From Pseudomonadota bacterium (GTDB lineage Bacteria; Pseudomonadota; Alphaproteobacteria; Dongiales; Dongiaceae): 64,000 nt of DNA. Made by a program: the position numbers and the translations under genes. Where the stretch lies: assembly GCA_021792365.1 (NCBI GenBank), contig JAJYUT010000002.1:62001-126000 (forward strand), given 5' to 3'. Shown here piece after piece: positions 1 through 10,134 of this stretch. Position 1 is the first letter of the stretch; every line of letters begins with the position of its first letter. The notes under the pieces were generated by a model. That model did not search any database, had not been told where the DNA came from, and was given only the letters and a program-made list of their open reading frames with translations.

Positions 1-753
1 CAGGAATTCGGCGCCCAGGTGGCGAGCATCCTGAACGAGGCGGGCATCCCCTTCTGCAAGGGCGGCGTCATGGCCTCGGAACCTCGCTTCCGCCACAACC
101 TGGCGGGCTGGCGGCACAATGTGGATGCCTGGTTCGCACGGCCCGAGCCGGACGCGATTCTGAACGCGGACATCTTCTACGACTTCGCGCCGGTCGAAGG
201 CAGCGTCACGCTGGCCGCCGACCTGCGGCGTTATGCTGTGCGCGCGGAGCACGCACCCTTGTTCCTCAACCTGATGGCGGGCGACATCGGCGAGAAGAGC
301 GGCGCGCTCAACTGGTTCGGCTGGTTCCGGACCAGGCAGGGCCGTATCGACCTCAAGCTCGGCGGACTCTTTCCCATCGTCGCCGGCGGTCGCGTGCTCG
401 CGCTACGCCTCGGCAGCACGGCGTTATCCTCCCGCGAGCGGTGGAAAGCGGCATTCACCGCGGGAATTATCGTGGAGGAGGACCTGGCGCGGCTACTCGA
501 TGCGCATGAGATGATCCTGGGCCTGATCCTGGACCAGCAACTGGCGGATCTGGCGAAGGGGCAGCCGGCGACGTCGCGCGTCAAGGTACGGCGGCTGATG
601 GAGCTGGAGCAGGACCGCCTCAAGGAAGCGCTGCACGTGGTGGGGCAGATCGACCATATCGTGAAGACGGCGCTGATGGACGCGAGAGAGTTGCGTCGGC
701 GGGCCGATCCGAAAACGACGCCCGGCGCCCCAGGCAGGACGCTCCCGGAATGA
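1..753 (+). CDS. DUF294-type nucleotidyltransferase, C-terminal part (5' truncated by window)
   Basis: The reading frame is open from base 1, so the N-terminal part lies outside the window and only about 250 residues are visible. The motifs FCKGGVMAS, GDIGEKSGALNWFGWF and DLKLGGLFPIVAGGRVLAL are typical of the GlnD-like nucleotidyltransferase core and substrate-binding domain of the DUF294 proteins, which usually also carry an N-terminal CBS or cyclic-nucleotide-binding module. The substrate of this group is not established. The stop TGA (751-753) lies 32 bases before the pabB start, so co-transcription is likely. Family assignment is good; function is unknown. Confidence 0.75.
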   Translation, partial: QEFGAQVASILNEAGIPFCKGGVMASEPRFRHNLAGWRHNVDAWFARPEPDAILNADIFYDFAPVEGSVTLAADLRRYAVRAEHAPLFLNLMAGDIGEKSGALNWFGWFRTRQGRIDLKLGGLFPIVAGGRVLALRLGSTALSSRERWKAAFTAGIIVEEDLARLLDAHEMILGLILDQQLADLAKGQPATSRVKVRRLMELEQDRLKEALHVVGQIDHIVKTALMDARELRRRADPKTTPGAPGRTLPE

Positions 754-785
754 CGGGGCCCCAACCCCGTGCTAGCCTCCACGCC

Positions 786-2243
786 ATGAGAACCACGCTA
801 ATAGTCCAGGAACTGCCGCCTCACGAGATACCGGCCGACCCGGTCGCCTGGTGCCGCGCCTTCGCGGACCGGCCGGGCTCGACGCTGCTCGACAGCGCAC
901 TGAGACACGAGCGCCTCGGCCGCTATACCTTCCTCGGCATCGATCCGTTCGCGCGGCTCGAAGCTAGCCGCACCGGTGTGTGCCTGAACGGCGCGGAGAT
1001 CGGCAGCGACCCGTTCGCCGCCATTGCTGACCTCGCCGAGCGGTACAGCGTCGAGGGACGATCGGACCTGCCGCCGTTCCAGACCGGCATGGCCGGGTAT
1101 TTTGGCTACGGCCTGCGCCATCATGTGGAGGAGGTGCCGGCCCACGCTCGGTCCGACATCGTCTGGCCGGATCTCATCCTCGGGCTCTACGACCTCGTGC
1201 TGGCCGTGGATCACGTGGATGGGCGCGCCTGGCTGTTGGCCAGCGGCTATCCCGAAACATCGACCGCCACGCGCCGGGATCGCGCGAATGCCCGCATCGG
1301 CTGGGCGCGCGAGAGACTGCGACGCGCCCCGCAAGCTTCGCCCGCGTCGTCCTGGGCGATCGCCGCAAAGCCGGACCTCTCACCGATGGCGTTCAAGCAC
1401 GCGGTGCAGCGGACCATCGACTACATCGAAGCCGGCGACATCTATCAGGCAAACATCACCCAGCGGTTCCGCGCAAAGCTGCCGTCCGGCTTCGATCGCC
1501 TGTCGCTCTATCAGGCCTTGCGCACGCGCAACCCGGCGACCTTCGCCGCCTATCTCGATTTCGGTGCGACCAGCATCCTTTCCTCGTCGCCGGAGCGCTT
1601 CCTGAAGGTCTCGGATGGCCAAGTGGAAACACGGCCGATCAAGGGCACGCGCCCGCGTGGCCGCGGGCCCGCCGAGGACAAGGCACTCGCCGTCGAACTG
1701 CTGGCGAGCGCAAAGGACCGCGCGGAGAACTTGATGATCGTGGACCTGCTGCGCAACGACATCAGCCGCGTCTGCCGGATCGGTTCCGTGAAGGTGCCGA
1801 CGCTGTTCGGGCTCGAAAGCTATGCCACGGTGCATCACCTGGTCTCGGTGGTGACGGGCGCGCTTGCCGACGGCCGCAATTCCGTTGACCTGCTGCGCGC
1901 CTGTTTTCCCGGCGGCTCGGTCACCGGTGCGCCGAAGATCCGCGCCATGGAGATCATCGCGGAACTGGAGCCGACCGCGCGCGGACCCTATTGCGGCTCT
2001 GTCGGCTATCTCAGCGCCGATGGCGCGATGGACAGCAACATCGTCATTCGCACCTATTGCATCCAGGACCAGGACCTGACCTTGCAGGTCGGCGGCGGCA
2101 TCGTCGCCGATTCCGACCCGCAGGCCGAGTATGAAGAGAGCCTCGCCAAGGCCAAGGCGCTGATCGAGGTCCTCGCCCACGGCCTGCCAACGGCGCCGGC
2201 CATGCTGAGCGGCGCCCAGGCCGCCCGCGGATCGGCGGCATGA
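786..2243 (+). CDS. pabB: Aminodeoxychorismate synthase component I
   Basis: Chorismate-binding enzyme of the TrpE/PabB family. With a glutaminase partner it makes 4-amino-4-deoxychorismate for folate synthesis in the cytoplasm. The C-terminal half carries the family blocks RPIKGTRPRG, DLLRNDISRV, PGGSVTGAPKIRAMEII and GPYCGSVGYL, and 485 residues is normal length. The start at 786 (MRTTLIVQEL) was chosen because homologues begin close to this point; an in-frame ATG at 750 that overlaps the upstream stop would add 12 residues. The gene overlaps the next one by four bases, and that neighbour (PabC-like) supports PabB rather than anthranilate synthase. No pabA is in the window. Confidence 0.9.
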   Translation: MRTTLIVQELPPHEIPADPVAWCRAFADRPGSTLLDSALRHERLGRYTFLGIDPFARLEASRTGVCLNGAEIGSDPFAAIADLAERYSVEGRSDLPPFQTGMAGYFGYGLRHHVEEVPAHARSDIVWPDLILGLYDLVLAVDHVDGRAWLLASGYPETSTATRRDRANARIGWARERLRRAPQASPASSWAIAAKPDLSPMAFKHAVQRTIDYIEAGDIYQANITQRFRAKLPSGFDRLSLYQALRTRNPATFAAYLDFGATSILSSSPERFLKVSDGQVETRPIKGTRPRGRGPAEDKALAVELLASAKDRAENLMIVDLLRNDISRVCRIGSVKVPTLFGLESYATVHHLVSVVTGALADGRNSVDLLRACFPGGSVTGAPKIRAMEIIAELEPTARGPYCGSVGYLSADGAMDSNIVIRTYCIQDQDLTLQVGGGIVADSDPQAEYEESLAKAKALIEVLAHGLPTAPAMLSGAQAARGSAA

Positions 2244-3076
2244 TCTGGCTCAACGGCCGGCTGGTCCCGCGCGATCAGGCGCATATCGATATCGCCGATC
2301 GCGGTCTGCTGCTGGGCGATGGATTATTTGAAACCCTGCGGGTCTATGGCGGGCACGTCTTCAAGCTGGAGGACCATCTGGGACGCCTCGCGCGCGGCGC
2401 CGGGGAGCTCGGTATACCCATGCCGCTCGATCCCCCCGACATCGCATCCGCCGTTCACGAGACGCTGGAAGCGCATCACCTCGACGCAGCCTCCGCCGCT
2501 CTGCGCGTGACGCTCACCCGCGGTCCGGGCCAGCGCGGCTTGCTGCCGCCGGAGGATCCCAGGCCCAACCTCATCATCTCGGTATCGCCCTATCATCCGA
2601 GCGTGCCGGACGACGGCTTCGCCGTGGTGACAGCGGAACGGGCGCGGCGCAATGAAGGTTCGCTCACGGCGCGCCTGAAGACGCTCGGCTATCTCGACAA
2701 CGTCGTCGCGCAGACCGAAGCGGCGGCGGCGGGCGCGGACGAGGCGCTGCTGCTCAACAACAAGAACGCCGTGGCGTGCGGCGCGCGCAGCAACATCTTC
2801 GCCGTGATCAAGGGCACGCTGCTGACGCCGGCGATCGAGGAGGGCGCGCTGCCCGGCATCACGCGCGCCACGGTGCTGCATCTTGCCAGGGAACTGTCTG
2901 TGCAGGCGAGCGAGACGCGCATCACCCTCGGCGACCTCGTAAAGGCGGAGGAAGCCTTTCTCACCAACTCGCTGCTGGAGATCGTGCCGATCCGGCGGGT
3001 CGATACCTGGCAGGTGCCGACCGGCACCGTGACGCGCCGCCTCAACGATGCCTATCGCGCCCTGACGCCGCGCTGA
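2240..3076 (+). CDS. Class IV PLP-dependent aminotransferase, probable aminodeoxychorismate lyase
   Basis: Branched-chain aminotransferase/4-amino-4-deoxychorismate lyase fold, 278 residues. The N terminus MIWLNGRLVP and the block DRGLLLGDGLFETLRV are characteristic, and the PLP lysine is probably K147 in ARLKTLGYLDN. ATGA overlap with pabB implies translational coupling. PabC, which converts aminodeoxychorismate to 4-aminobenzoate and pyruvate, is therefore the likeliest role. D-amino-acid and branched-chain aminotransferases share this fold and cannot be excluded from sequence alone, so no symbol is given. Confidence 0.8.
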   Translation: MIWLNGRLVPRDQAHIDIADRGLLLGDGLFETLRVYGGHVFKLEDHLGRLARGAGELGIPMPLDPPDIASAVHETLEAHHLDAASAALRVTLTRGPGQRGLLPPEDPRPNLIISVSPYHPSVPDDGFAVVTAERARRNEGSLTARLKTLGYLDNVVAQTEAAAAGADEALLLNNKNAVACGARSNIFAVIKGTLLTPAIEEGALPGITRATVLHLARELSVQASETRITLGDLVKAEEAFLTNSLLEIVPIRRVDTWQVPTGTVTRRLNDAYRALTPR

Positions 3077-3079
3077 TGC

Positions 3080-4411
3080 TCAGCGGACGACGGCACCCCA
3101 CAAATCGTATTCGTCGGCCTGGGTGATCTTCGCCTGCACCAGGTCGCCGGGCTTCAGGCCGGTTTCGCCGTCGAGATACACATTGCCGTCGATCTCCGGC
3201 GCATCGGCGGGGGAGCGGCCGGTCGCGCCGTCCTCGTCCGCCTCGTCGATCAGGACGGGCAGGGTGCGGCCGACCTTCTGCGCCATGCGGCGCTCGCTGA
3301 TCTGGCGCTGCGCTTCCATGAAGCGGTCGAAGCGGTCCTGCTTCTCGTCCTCGTCGACCGGCTCGGCGATCTCGTTGGCCTTGGCGCCCTCGACCGGCTC
3401 GTATTTGAAGCAGCCGACGCGATCCAGCTCCGCCTCGTGCAGCCAGTCCAGCATCTCGTCGAACTCCGCCTCGGTCTCGCCGGGGAAGCCGACGATGAAA
3501 GTGGAACGGATGGTGAGGTCGGGGCAGATCTCTCGCCACTTCCGGATGCGCCCCAGCACCTTCTCCTGGTTCGCCGGTCGGCGCATGGCCTTGAGCACGC
3601 GCGGGGACGCATGCTGGAACGGGATGTCGAGATAAGGGAGGATCTTGCCCTCCGCCATCAGCGGCAGGACCTCGTCAACGTGCGGATAGGGATAGACGTA
3701 GTGCAGCCGGACCCAGATGCCGAGCTGGCTCAGCGCCGCGCACAGCTCCGTCATGCGCGCCTTCACCATCTCGCCACGCCACTTGCTCTCGGCATATTTG
3801 AGATCGACGCCATAGGCGCTGGTGTCCTGGGAGATGACCAGCAGCTCTTTCACGCCGGCCTTGGCCAAGTTCTCCGCCTCGATCAGCACGTCGCGCGCGG
3901 GCCGGCTGACGAGGTCGCCGCGCAGGCTGGGAATGATGCAAAAGGTGCAGCGGTTGTTGCAGCCCTCTGAAATCTTGAGATAGGCGTAGTGGCGCGGCGT
4001 GAGGCGCAGGCCCTGCGGCGGCACCAGATCGACGAACGGATCATGCTCCGGCGGAACCGCTCTGTGGACCGCGTCCACCACGGATTCATATTGCTGCGGA
4101 CCGGTCACCGACAGCACGCCGGGATGCACCGCACGGATCGCCTGCTCGTTGCCGCCCATGCAGCCGGTGACGATAACCTTGCCGTTCTCCTTCAGCGCCT
4201 CGCCGATCGCATCCAGCGATTCTTGCTTGGCGGTGTTGAGGAAGCCGCAGGTGTTGACGATCACCACGTCGGCGCCGTCATAGGAATCCGCGACGACGTA
4301 GCCCTCGGCCCGCAGCTTGGTCAGGATCCGCTCGGAATCCACCAACGCCTTCGGACAGCCGAGGCTGACGATGCCGACCTTGGGGGCGGCTTTGGACGCG
4401 CTCTGTCTCAT
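3080..4411 (-). CDS. rimO: Ribosomal protein S12 methylthiotransferase RimO
   Basis: Radical-SAM methylthiotransferase that modifies the conserved aspartate of ribosomal protein S12. The N-terminal UPF0004 domain shows [16 protein letters not shown] and VIVNTCGF. The radical-SAM triad CNNRCTFC lies in the middle of the protein, and a TRAM-like region (VDEADEDG... [15 protein letters not shown]) closes it. The choice of RimO over MiaB rests on the GCPKA(L/N)VDSE signature. The start at 4411 gives a normal 443-residue protein. It is convergent with the PabC-like gene, 3 bases apart, and the same strand as the EamA gene 129 bases upstream. Confidence 0.93.
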   Translation of the reverse strand: MRQSASKAAPKVGIVSLGCPKALVDSERILTKLRAEGYVVADSYDGADVVIVNTCGFLNTAKQESLDAIGEALKENGKVIVTGCMGGNEQAIRAVHPGVLSVTGPQQYESVVDAVHRAVPPEHDPFVDLVPPQGLRLTPRHYAYLKISEGCNNRCTFCIIPSLRGDLVSRPARDVLIEAENLAKAGVKELLVISQDTSAYGVDLKYAESKWRGEMVKARMTELCAALSQLGIWVRLHYVYPYPHVDEVLPLMAEGKILPYLDIPFQHASPRVLKAMRRPANQEKVLGRIRKWREICPDLTIRSTFIVGFPGETEAEFDEMLDWLHEAELDRVGCFKYEPVEGAKANEIAEPVDEDEKQDRFDRFMEAQRQISERRMAQKVGRTLPVLIDEADEDGATGRSPADAPEIDGNVYLDGETGLKPGDLVQAKITQADEYDLWGAVVR

Positions 4412-4540
4412 CGGGACCTGGAAGCAGGATGGCGGCCCACGCCGCCCGAATTCGCCGGGCGGTCCTATCGCGAAAGCCGTCAGGGCGCAAGAGCGGGTGG
4501 CGCAGGCCTGCCATTCGCCCGCAGCCGGTTCATCCGCCAT

Positions 4541-5485
4541 CTAATTCTGCTGTGGCAAAGCTCGGCGTTTGAAAGATATGCCGGGTACGGCGCCGCCCGC
4601 CAGCGCAACGCCGCCGCCGACCACCAGAACCGCAACAACCGTCACGGCATCGGGCCACTCGCCGAGCGTCACGGCGCCGATCACGGCGGTAAGGGCAGGG
4701 GTCAGCGAAACGAACGCCGAGGCCCTGGACGCGCCCAGCACGCCAACGGCGTAGCTGTAGGCCGCCAACGCCAGCAGGCCGGACAAAATGCCCTGGGCGA
4801 AGCCTTGGGTCGCCAGGGTTTGCCAGGGTATGTCCCAGAGGCTTGGGCCGTCCTGGAATGCGTCGATCGCCACCATAACGACCACAGAAACCGCGTTGAT
4901 GAGAGCGGCCGCTTGCCACGCCGTCAATCCCGAGCGCTTGAAGGCGAGCGTGAAACAGGCCCACGAAGCCGCTGAAAGCAGCAGTAAAGCGTGGCCGCGC
5001 CAATCGCCTGCGCCAGCCGCGAGCAGGCTCGCGCTGGCCAGACCCAGAACGCCCGCCAGAACGAGCCCGTAGCCCAGCAGGCGCGCGCCGCCATAGCGCT
5101 CCCCGAACAGCAGGAACGCGAACAGGGCGACAAACATCGGCATTACGCCCGGCAGCATCACGCCGACATGGGCCGCCGGTGCGAAGGTCATGCCCAGCGA
5201 ACAGAGCAGGAAGAATGGCGCACCCGACCCGCAGACCATGATTGCGCACTTGAGCCACCCAGCCCGGCGGAACGCGGTCCCGCTCCGCAGTAGCAAAGGC
5301 AGCATGACCACCGTGGGAATGGCATAGCGGAGCAAACCGAGCGTCACGGGCGGTATATCGGTCGTCACGCCGTGCCGCGTGAATACGATCCAGCCGCTCC
5401 AGATCAGCACTGACCCGAGGGCCGCCAATGATCCCGTCAGCGCCGGCCTCGATGAAACGCCCGTCTTCTCCTGCATGGAGCACAT
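4541..5485 (-). CDS. EamA/DMT-family transporter
   Basis: About ten predicted membrane segments arranged as two EamA repeats (ALGSVLIWSGWIVFTRHG at the start of the first; LLLLSAASWACFTLAFKR at the start of the second). Family members often export amino acids or metabolites; the substrate here is unknown. ATG candidates lie at 5485 and 5476; 5485 has GGAG ten bases upstream. The gene is divergent from an Lrp-family regulator across a 113-base, relatively AT-rich gap carrying dyads, an arrangement common for exporters controlled by their own Lrp-like regulator. Confidence 0.8.
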   Translation of the reverse strand: MCSMQEKTGVSSRPALTGSLAALGSVLIWSGWIVFTRHGVTTDIPPVTLGLLRYAIPTVVMLPLLLRSGTAFRRAGWLKCAIMVCGSGAPFFLLCSLGMTFAPAAHVGVMLPGVMPMFVALFAFLLFGERYGGARLLGYGLVLAGVLGLASASLLAAGAGDWRGHALLLLSAASWACFTLAFKRSGLTAWQAAALINAVSVVVMVAIDAFQDGPSLWDIPWQTLATQGFAQGILSGLLALAAYSYAVGVLGASRASAFVSLTPALTAVIGAVTLGEWPDAVTVVAVLVVGGGVALAGGAVPGISFKRRALPQQN

Positions 5486-5549
5486 CCAGCTCAATCTCCA
5501 GTCTCGATTGGAATATATGGGAAGCGCTGGCCAAAGATCATTGCAAAGC

Positions 5550-5586
5550 TAGCCGCATTTGGCTAAAATAGCGCAATAAAATAGCG
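5550..5586. promoter_or_regulatory. Candidate Lrp-type operator region between transporter and regulator
   Basis: An inverted repeat TAGCC-N6-GGCTA (5550-5565) is followed by a 10-bp direct repeat TAAAATAGCG at 5564-5573 and 5577-5586, spaced 13 bp. The patch is AT-rich compared with its surroundings and sits between the two divergent starts. Binding by the adjacent Lrp-like protein is an inference. Confidence 0.45.
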
Positions 5587-5598
5587 GAGTAGTGGAGA

Positions 5599-6087
5599 TT
5601 GCAGGCTGAAAATGCCATTGCGAGCCTGGATGCCCTGGATAGCAAGATCCTGGCTGTATTGCAGGAGGACGGGCGTCTGAGCAATGTCGAGCTCGCCGAG
5701 CGGGTGGGCCTGTCGCCCTCGCCCTGTCTGCGCCGAGTCAAGCGGCTGGAAGAGGAGGGCTACATCGCCGGCTATAAGGCGAGGGTGGACCGGCGGCGGC
5801 TCGGCCTCGGCATGACGATCTTCGTGGGCGTGAAGGTGGACGGCCACCGCGATGCGAATGCGCGGGCCTTCCAGGACGCGATGCACAAGCTGCCGGAGGT
5901 GGTCGCGTGCCACATGGTGTCCGGCGAGGCCGACTTCCTGCTCGAGGTGGTTGTTGCAGATTTAGCGGCTTATGACTCGTTCCTGTCCCGGACTCTTCTC
6001 ACCATGCCCATGGTGCGGGACATCCGCAGCAACTTCGCCATCCGTACCGTGAAGTCCGACGGCCCGCTGCCGGTGTCCGGCAGCTAG
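5599..6087 (+). CDS. Lrp/AsnC-family transcriptional regulator
   Basis: N-terminal winged helix-turn-helix (LDSKILAVLQEDGRLSNVEL, then SPSPCLRRVKRLEEEGYI) followed by the AsnC ligand-binding/oligomerisation domain with VSGEADFLLEVVVADL. Length 162 residues, normal for the family. The only suitable start is TTG at 5599: an in-frame TAG lies at 5590-5592 and no ATG occurs before the DNA-binding domain. Divergent from the EamA exporter, which it probably regulates in response to an amino acid; the effector is not visible. Confidence 0.9.
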   Translation: MQAENAIASLDALDSKILAVLQEDGRLSNVELAERVGLSPSPCLRRVKRLEEEGYIAGYKARVDRRRLGLGMTIFVGVKVDGHRDANARAFQDAMHKLPEVVACHMVSGEADFLLEVVVADLAAYDSFLSRTLLTMPMVRDIRSNFAIRTVKSDGPLPVSGS

Positions 6088-6166
6088 CCATGTCAGCTTT
6101 ACGGAATCGGCGTTGGTCCCTATAACCCGGAACAAGCTTTGCTCATGAATTCGGCGGCGCGCTCAC

Positions 6167-7447
6167 ATGTTTGACGTCAGGTGGATTCGGGACAATCCCG
6201 AGGCTTTCGACCGTGGCCGCGCGCGCCGGAACCTGCCGCCGTTGTCGGCGGAGATCATCGCGCTCGATGCCAGGCGCCGCGCTGCCCAGACAAGCTGGCA
6301 GGAGATGCAGGCGCGCCGCAACGAACTCTCCAAGCAGATCGGCCAGCTCAAGGCCAAGGGCCAGGATGCCGCTGGCACCATGGCGGAGGTCGCCACGCTC
6401 AAGGACAGAATGGCGGAGGCCGAAGCCGCCGAGCAGGCGGTGGCGAAAGAACTGGAGACCATCCTCGCCAGCATTCCCAACCTGCCGGCCGAGGACGTGC
6501 CCGACGGGCTGGACGAGACGGGAAATCGCGAGGAGCGGTCGGTTGGCGGGAAGCCGAACTTCGCCTTCACGCCCAGGCAGCATTTCGAGATCGGGGAGGG
6601 GCTCGGCCTGATGAGCTTCGACGATGCCGCGAAGCTTTCCGGCGCGCGCTTCGTCGTCCTGAAGGGCGCGCTTGCGCGGCTGGAGCGGGCGATCGCGCAG
6701 TTCATGCTCGACTTGCACACGGGCGAATTCGGCTACACGGAAGTCTCCCCGCCCTTTCTGGTGCGCGACACGGCGCTGTTCGGCACCGGGCAGCTTCCCA
6801 AATTCGCCGAGGACCAGTTCCGCACCGAGCAGGGCCTGTGGCTGATCCCGACCTCGGAAGTGCCGCTCACCAATCTTGCGGCCGACGAGATCATCGACGA
6901 GGCGGCGCTGCCCTGGCGCTTCACGGCCCTCACTCCGTGCTTCCGCTCGGAGGCCGGCGCGGCGGGCAAGGACACGCGCGGCATGATCCGCCAGCACCAG
7001 TTCCTGAAGGTGGAGCTGGTCTCGATCGCCCATCCCGACCATTCGGATGAGGAGCACCGGCGCATGACGAATTGCGCGGAAGAGGTGCTGAAGCGCCTCG
7101 GCCTGCCGTATCGCGTCCTTACGCTCTCCACCGGCGACATGGGTTTCTCGGCGCAGAAGACCTACGACATCGAGGTGTGGCTGCCCGGGCAGAACGCCTA
7201 TCGCGAGATATCAAGCTGCTCGAATTGCGGCGAGTTCCAGGCGCGGCGCATGAAAGCGCGCTGCCGCAAGCCGGGCGAGAAGGGCACGCGCTTCGTTCAC
7301 ACGCTGAACGGCTCGGGCCTCGCGGTCGGCCGCACCCTGGTCGCCATCCTCGAGAACTATCAGCAGCAGGATGGGTCGGTCGCCATCCCCGAAGCGCTGC
7401 GTCCCTATATGAACGGCCAAGAAAGAATCACAAAACCAAATGGCTAA
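6167..7447 (+). CDS. serS: Seryl-tRNA synthetase
   Basis: Class II aminoacyl-tRNA synthetase, 426 residues. The N terminus [17 protein letters not shown] and a long helical hairpin (about residues 30-105) form the tRNA-binding coiled coil. Class II motifs follow: [13 protein letters not shown], the TSEVPLTN block, [21 protein letters not shown] (motif 2) and [21 protein letters not shown] (motif 3). Heads the serS-surE-pcm-lipoprotein run and overlaps surE by 8 bases. Confidence 0.97.
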   Translation: MFDVRWIRDNPEAFDRGRARRNLPPLSAEIIALDARRRAAQTSWQEMQARRNELSKQIGQLKAKGQDAAGTMAEVATLKDRMAEAEAAEQAVAKELETILASIPNLPAEDVPDGLDETGNREERSVGGKPNFAFTPRQHFEIGEGLGLMSFDDAAKLSGARFVVLKGALARLERAIAQFMLDLHTGEFGYTEVSPPFLVRDTALFGTGQLPKFAEDQFRTEQGLWLIPTSEVPLTNLAADEIIDEAALPWRFTALTPCFRSEAGAAGKDTRGMIRQHQFLKVELVSIAHPDHSDEEHRRMTNCAEEVLKRLGLPYRVLTLSTGDMGFSAQKTYDIEVWLPGQNAYREISSCSNCGEFQARRMKARCRKPGEKGTRFVHTLNGSGLAVGRTLVAILENYQQQDGSVAIPEALRPYMNGQERITKPNG

Positions 7448-8270
7448 GGTACTACTCAGGACTCTCTCAGAAGCGCGCATCCTGGTTTCCAACGACGACG
7501 GCATCCACGCACCGGGCTTGAAGGTGCTGGAGCGCGTCGCGCGCTCTCTATCGAAGGACGTGTGGGTGATCGCGCCCGAAGCGGAGCAGAGCGGCGCCAG
7601 CCACGGGCTGACGCTGCGCCGGCCGCTGCCGATCCACAAGATCGGCCCGCGGCGCTTCGCGGTGGGCGGCACCCCGTCGGATTGCGTGCTGATGGCCGTC
7701 AAGCACATCATCATGGACCGCCCGCCCGATCTCGTGATCTCCGGCGTCAATCGCGGCGCCAACCTGGGCGAGGACGTGTTCTATTCCGGCACGGTCGCGG
7801 CGGCGCGCGAGGCCGCGCTGCTGGGCCTTCCTGCGATCGCCTTCAGCCAGGTGCGCAGGGGCGAGGCGCTCCACTGGAAGACCGCCGAGAAGTTCGCGCC
7901 CGCGATCATCCGCCGGCTCTATAACGGCTCCTGGCCGAAATCCATCCTGATGAACGTGAACTTCCCGCCGGTCCCGCCCGAGCAGGTGATCGGTGTGAAG
8001 GTCGCGCCGCAGGGACGGCGCCTGGAGCACACGCAGGTCAAGCTGGCGAAGGATCCCTATGGCCGCGACGTGATCTGGATCGGCGATTTCCCAACCGACG
8101 ATCCGCAGGATCCGAACACCGACCTCGGCGCGATCCTGGAGAACATGGTCTCCGTCACGCCGCTGGAATGCGATTCAACCCATGAAGCAATGCTGCCGCA
8201 GATCGCCGCGCGCTTCGCCGATATGAAGCCGGCGCGCCCGAAGGCGCCTCGCAAGCGGGCGGTGGGATGA
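7440..8270 (+). CDS. surE: 5'/3'-nucleotidase SurE
   Basis: Metal-dependent survival nucleotidase that dephosphorylates nucleoside monophosphates. The acidic metal site [13 protein letters not shown] and the block [19 protein letters not shown] are diagnostic. The ATG at 7440 adds about ten residues before the usual beginning of SurE (RILVSNDDG). I kept it because it overlaps the serS stop and no better start is seen. 276 residues; overlaps pcm by four bases. Confidence 0.95.
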   Translation: MAKVLLRTLSEARILVSNDDGIHAPGLKVLERVARSLSKDVWVIAPEAEQSGASHGLTLRRPLPIHKIGPRRFAVGGTPSDCVLMAVKHIIMDRPPDLVISGVNRGANLGEDVFYSGTVAAAREAALLGLPAIAFSQVRRGEALHWKTAEKFAPAIIRRLYNGSWPKSILMNVNFPPVPPEQVIGVKVAPQGRRLEHTQVKLAKDPYGRDVIWIGDFPTDDPQDPNTDLGAILENMVSVTPLECDSTHEAMLPQIAARFADMKPARPKAPRKRAVG

Positions 8271-8941
8271 GCCTGCAGGCGCGCAAGATCCGCCTCATCA
8301 TGAGCCTGCGGCGCGCGGGCATCACCGACACGCGCGTGCTCGCGGCGCTGGAGCGCATCCCGCGCGAGAGCTTCGTGCTGCCGCATTTCCACGATCAGGC
8401 CTACGAGGACCAGGCGCTGCCGATCGCGCAGGGCCAGACCATCAGCCAGCCGCAGATCGTGGCGCTGATGACGGAGGCCCTGCAGGTCGAGAAGAACCAC
8501 AAGGTGCTGGAGATCGGCACCGGCTCCGGCTACCAGGCGGCGGTGCTCTCCCGCCTCGCGCGGCGCGTCTACACGATCGAGCGCTTTGCGTCCCTGCTCA
8601 AGGAGGCGGAGGCGCGCTTCCACGAATTGCGTATCCACAACATCACCTCGAAGGTAGCCGACGGCGCAAAGGGCTGGAAGGAACAGGCTCCGTTCGACCG
8701 CATCATCGTGACGGCCGCGGCGGATTCCGTGCCGCAGGTCCTGGTGGACCAACTGGCCGAAGGCGGCATCATGGTGGTGCCGGTCGGCGCCGAGCGTGGC
8801 GACCAGGTGCTGCTGCGCATGACCAAGACGGCGGAAGGCGTCAATCAGGAGATCCTCGCCGAGGTACGCTTCGTGCCCCTGGTCGGCGGCGCGCTGCCGG
8901 AGGAAGAGGGGCGCCCGCGGGCGGCGCAGAACGGCCGGTAG
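8267..8941 (+). CDS. pcm: Protein-L-isoaspartate O-methyltransferase
   Basis: SAM-dependent repair enzyme that methylates isoaspartyl residues in damaged proteins. Shows RESFVLPHF, the catalytic-loop segment IAQGQTISQPQIVALMTEAL and the SAM motif VLEIGTGSGYQAAVLS. 224 residues. ATGA overlap with surE. The surE-pcm-lipoprotein order is conserved in many proteobacteria. Confidence 0.95.
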   Translation: MSLQARKIRLIMSLRRAGITDTRVLAALERIPRESFVLPHFHDQAYEDQALPIAQGQTISQPQIVALMTEALQVEKNHKVLEIGTGSGYQAAVLSRLARRVYTIERFASLLKEAEARFHELRIHNITSKVADGAKGWKEQAPFDRIIVTAAADSVPQVLVDQLAEGGIMVVPVGAERGDQVLLRMTKTAEGVNQEILAEVRFVPLVGGALPEEEGRPRAAQNGR

Positions 8942-8943
8942 CG

Positions 8944-10119
8944 ATGGCGGGCCGCTGTTCCCTCCGCAGCCTCCTGGCGGTCGCAATGGCGGCAGTGACG
9001 CTGGCCGGCTGCAACCTCGACACCATGCTGGCCGCCCCGCCGCCGCCCGATCCCGCCGTCCCGGCCGGATCGCCGTTCGGTGAGGTGAGGAACGGGCAGT
9101 ATGTCGTGGCGCCCGGCGATACAGTCGCGATCGTCTCGGAGCGCACCAACACCCCGATCCGCACGCTGATCGATCTCAACGGCCTGGCGCCGCCCTATGT
9201 GCTGAGGGCCGGTCAGCTTCTCAACCTGCAGCCGCGCGGCAGTTATCTGGTGCAGAAGGGCGATACCGTCTACGGCATCGCGTCGCGCGAGGGCGTGTCG
9301 ATCAGCGCGCTCACCCAGCTCAACAACCTGCGGCCGCCCTACACGCTGCAGGTCGGTCAGGCGCTCGTGCTGCCGACCAGCGCCGATGCACCCACCGCGG
9401 TCGCGAGCGCTCCGCAACCGCTGTCCCTGCCGGGCGACTCACAGCCGAAGCCCTTCGTGCCGGATGGCGGCCCCACCGCCGCCGCCGCACCGGCTGGTGG
9501 CACGCAAGACGCCGTGACGTCGCAGCCGGGCGGAATCGCGTCCGGCGCGCTGCCGCCCTTGCAAGGCGCGCCCCTGCCGGGGCCTGCCCAATCTGCGATT
9601 CCGGCGCCGATGCCGATCGATCCGCCTTCATCGGCGCAAACCCCGCCGCAGCTAAACCAGCCGGCGCAGACCGCGCAGATCGAGCCTCCGCCGCCGGCCA
9701 AGCCGCTGCCTTCGGGCGACCCGCTGCCCACTCTGCGGCCCGGCAGCCCCTTCATCTGGCCAGTGGACGGCAAGATCGTGTCGAGGTTCGGGCCGGCCAA
9801 CGACAACCTGCGCAATGATGGCATCAACATCGCCGCGCCGGTCGGCGCGCCGGTCAAGGCCTCGGCCGCCGGCGTGGTCGCCTATGCGGGCAATGAGTTG
9901 CGTGGCTTCGGCAATATGGTGCTGCTGCGCCACGAAGATGGCTGGGTGACCGCCTACGCGCACAATTCGTCGCTGCTCGTCCAGAAGGGCGACACGGTCG
10001 CCCAGGGCCAGACCATTGCGCGCGTCGGCAGCTCCGGCAACGTCGACACGCCGCAACTCCATTTCGAGCTACGCCAGGGAACGAAAGCCGTCGATCCGCT
10101 AAAGGTGCTGACGCGATAA
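8944..10119 (+). CDS. LysM/LytM-domain lipoprotein, NlpD-like (degenerate metal site)
   Basis: Outer-membrane-type lipoprotein: signal peptide with lipobox LAGC (Cys23), two LysM peptidoglycan-binding motifs (about residues 54-97 and 99-143), a long Pro/Ala/Gln-rich linker, and a C-terminal LytM/M23 fold from about residue 270. The segment normally reading HxGxD here reads NDGINIAAP, and the normal HxH near the end reads QLHFEL, so several zinc ligands are replaced. It is therefore more likely a non-catalytic activator of cell-wall amidases, like NlpD or EnvC, than a peptidase. Two bases downstream of pcm; same operon. Confidence 0.88.
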   Translation: MAGRCSLRSLLAVAMAAVTLAGCNLDTMLAAPPPPDPAVPAGSPFGEVRNGQYVVAPGDTVAIVSERTNTPIRTLIDLNGLAPPYVLRAGQLLNLQPRGSYLVQKGDTVYGIASREGVSISALTQLNNLRPPYTLQVGQALVLPTSADAPTAVASAPQPLSLPGDSQPKPFVPDGGPTAAAAPAGGTQDAVTSQPGGIASGALPPLQGAPLPGPAQSAIPAPMPIDPPSSAQTPPQLNQPAQTAQIEPPPPAKPLPSGDPLPTLRPGSPFIWPVDGKIVSRFGPANDNLRNDGINIAAPVGAPVKASAAGVVAYAGNELRGFGNMVLLRHEDGWVTAYAHNSSLLVQKGDTVAQGQTIARVGSSGNVDTPQLHFELRQGTKAVDPLKVLTR

Positions 10120-10134
10120 GGAGCAGCGCGTCGG

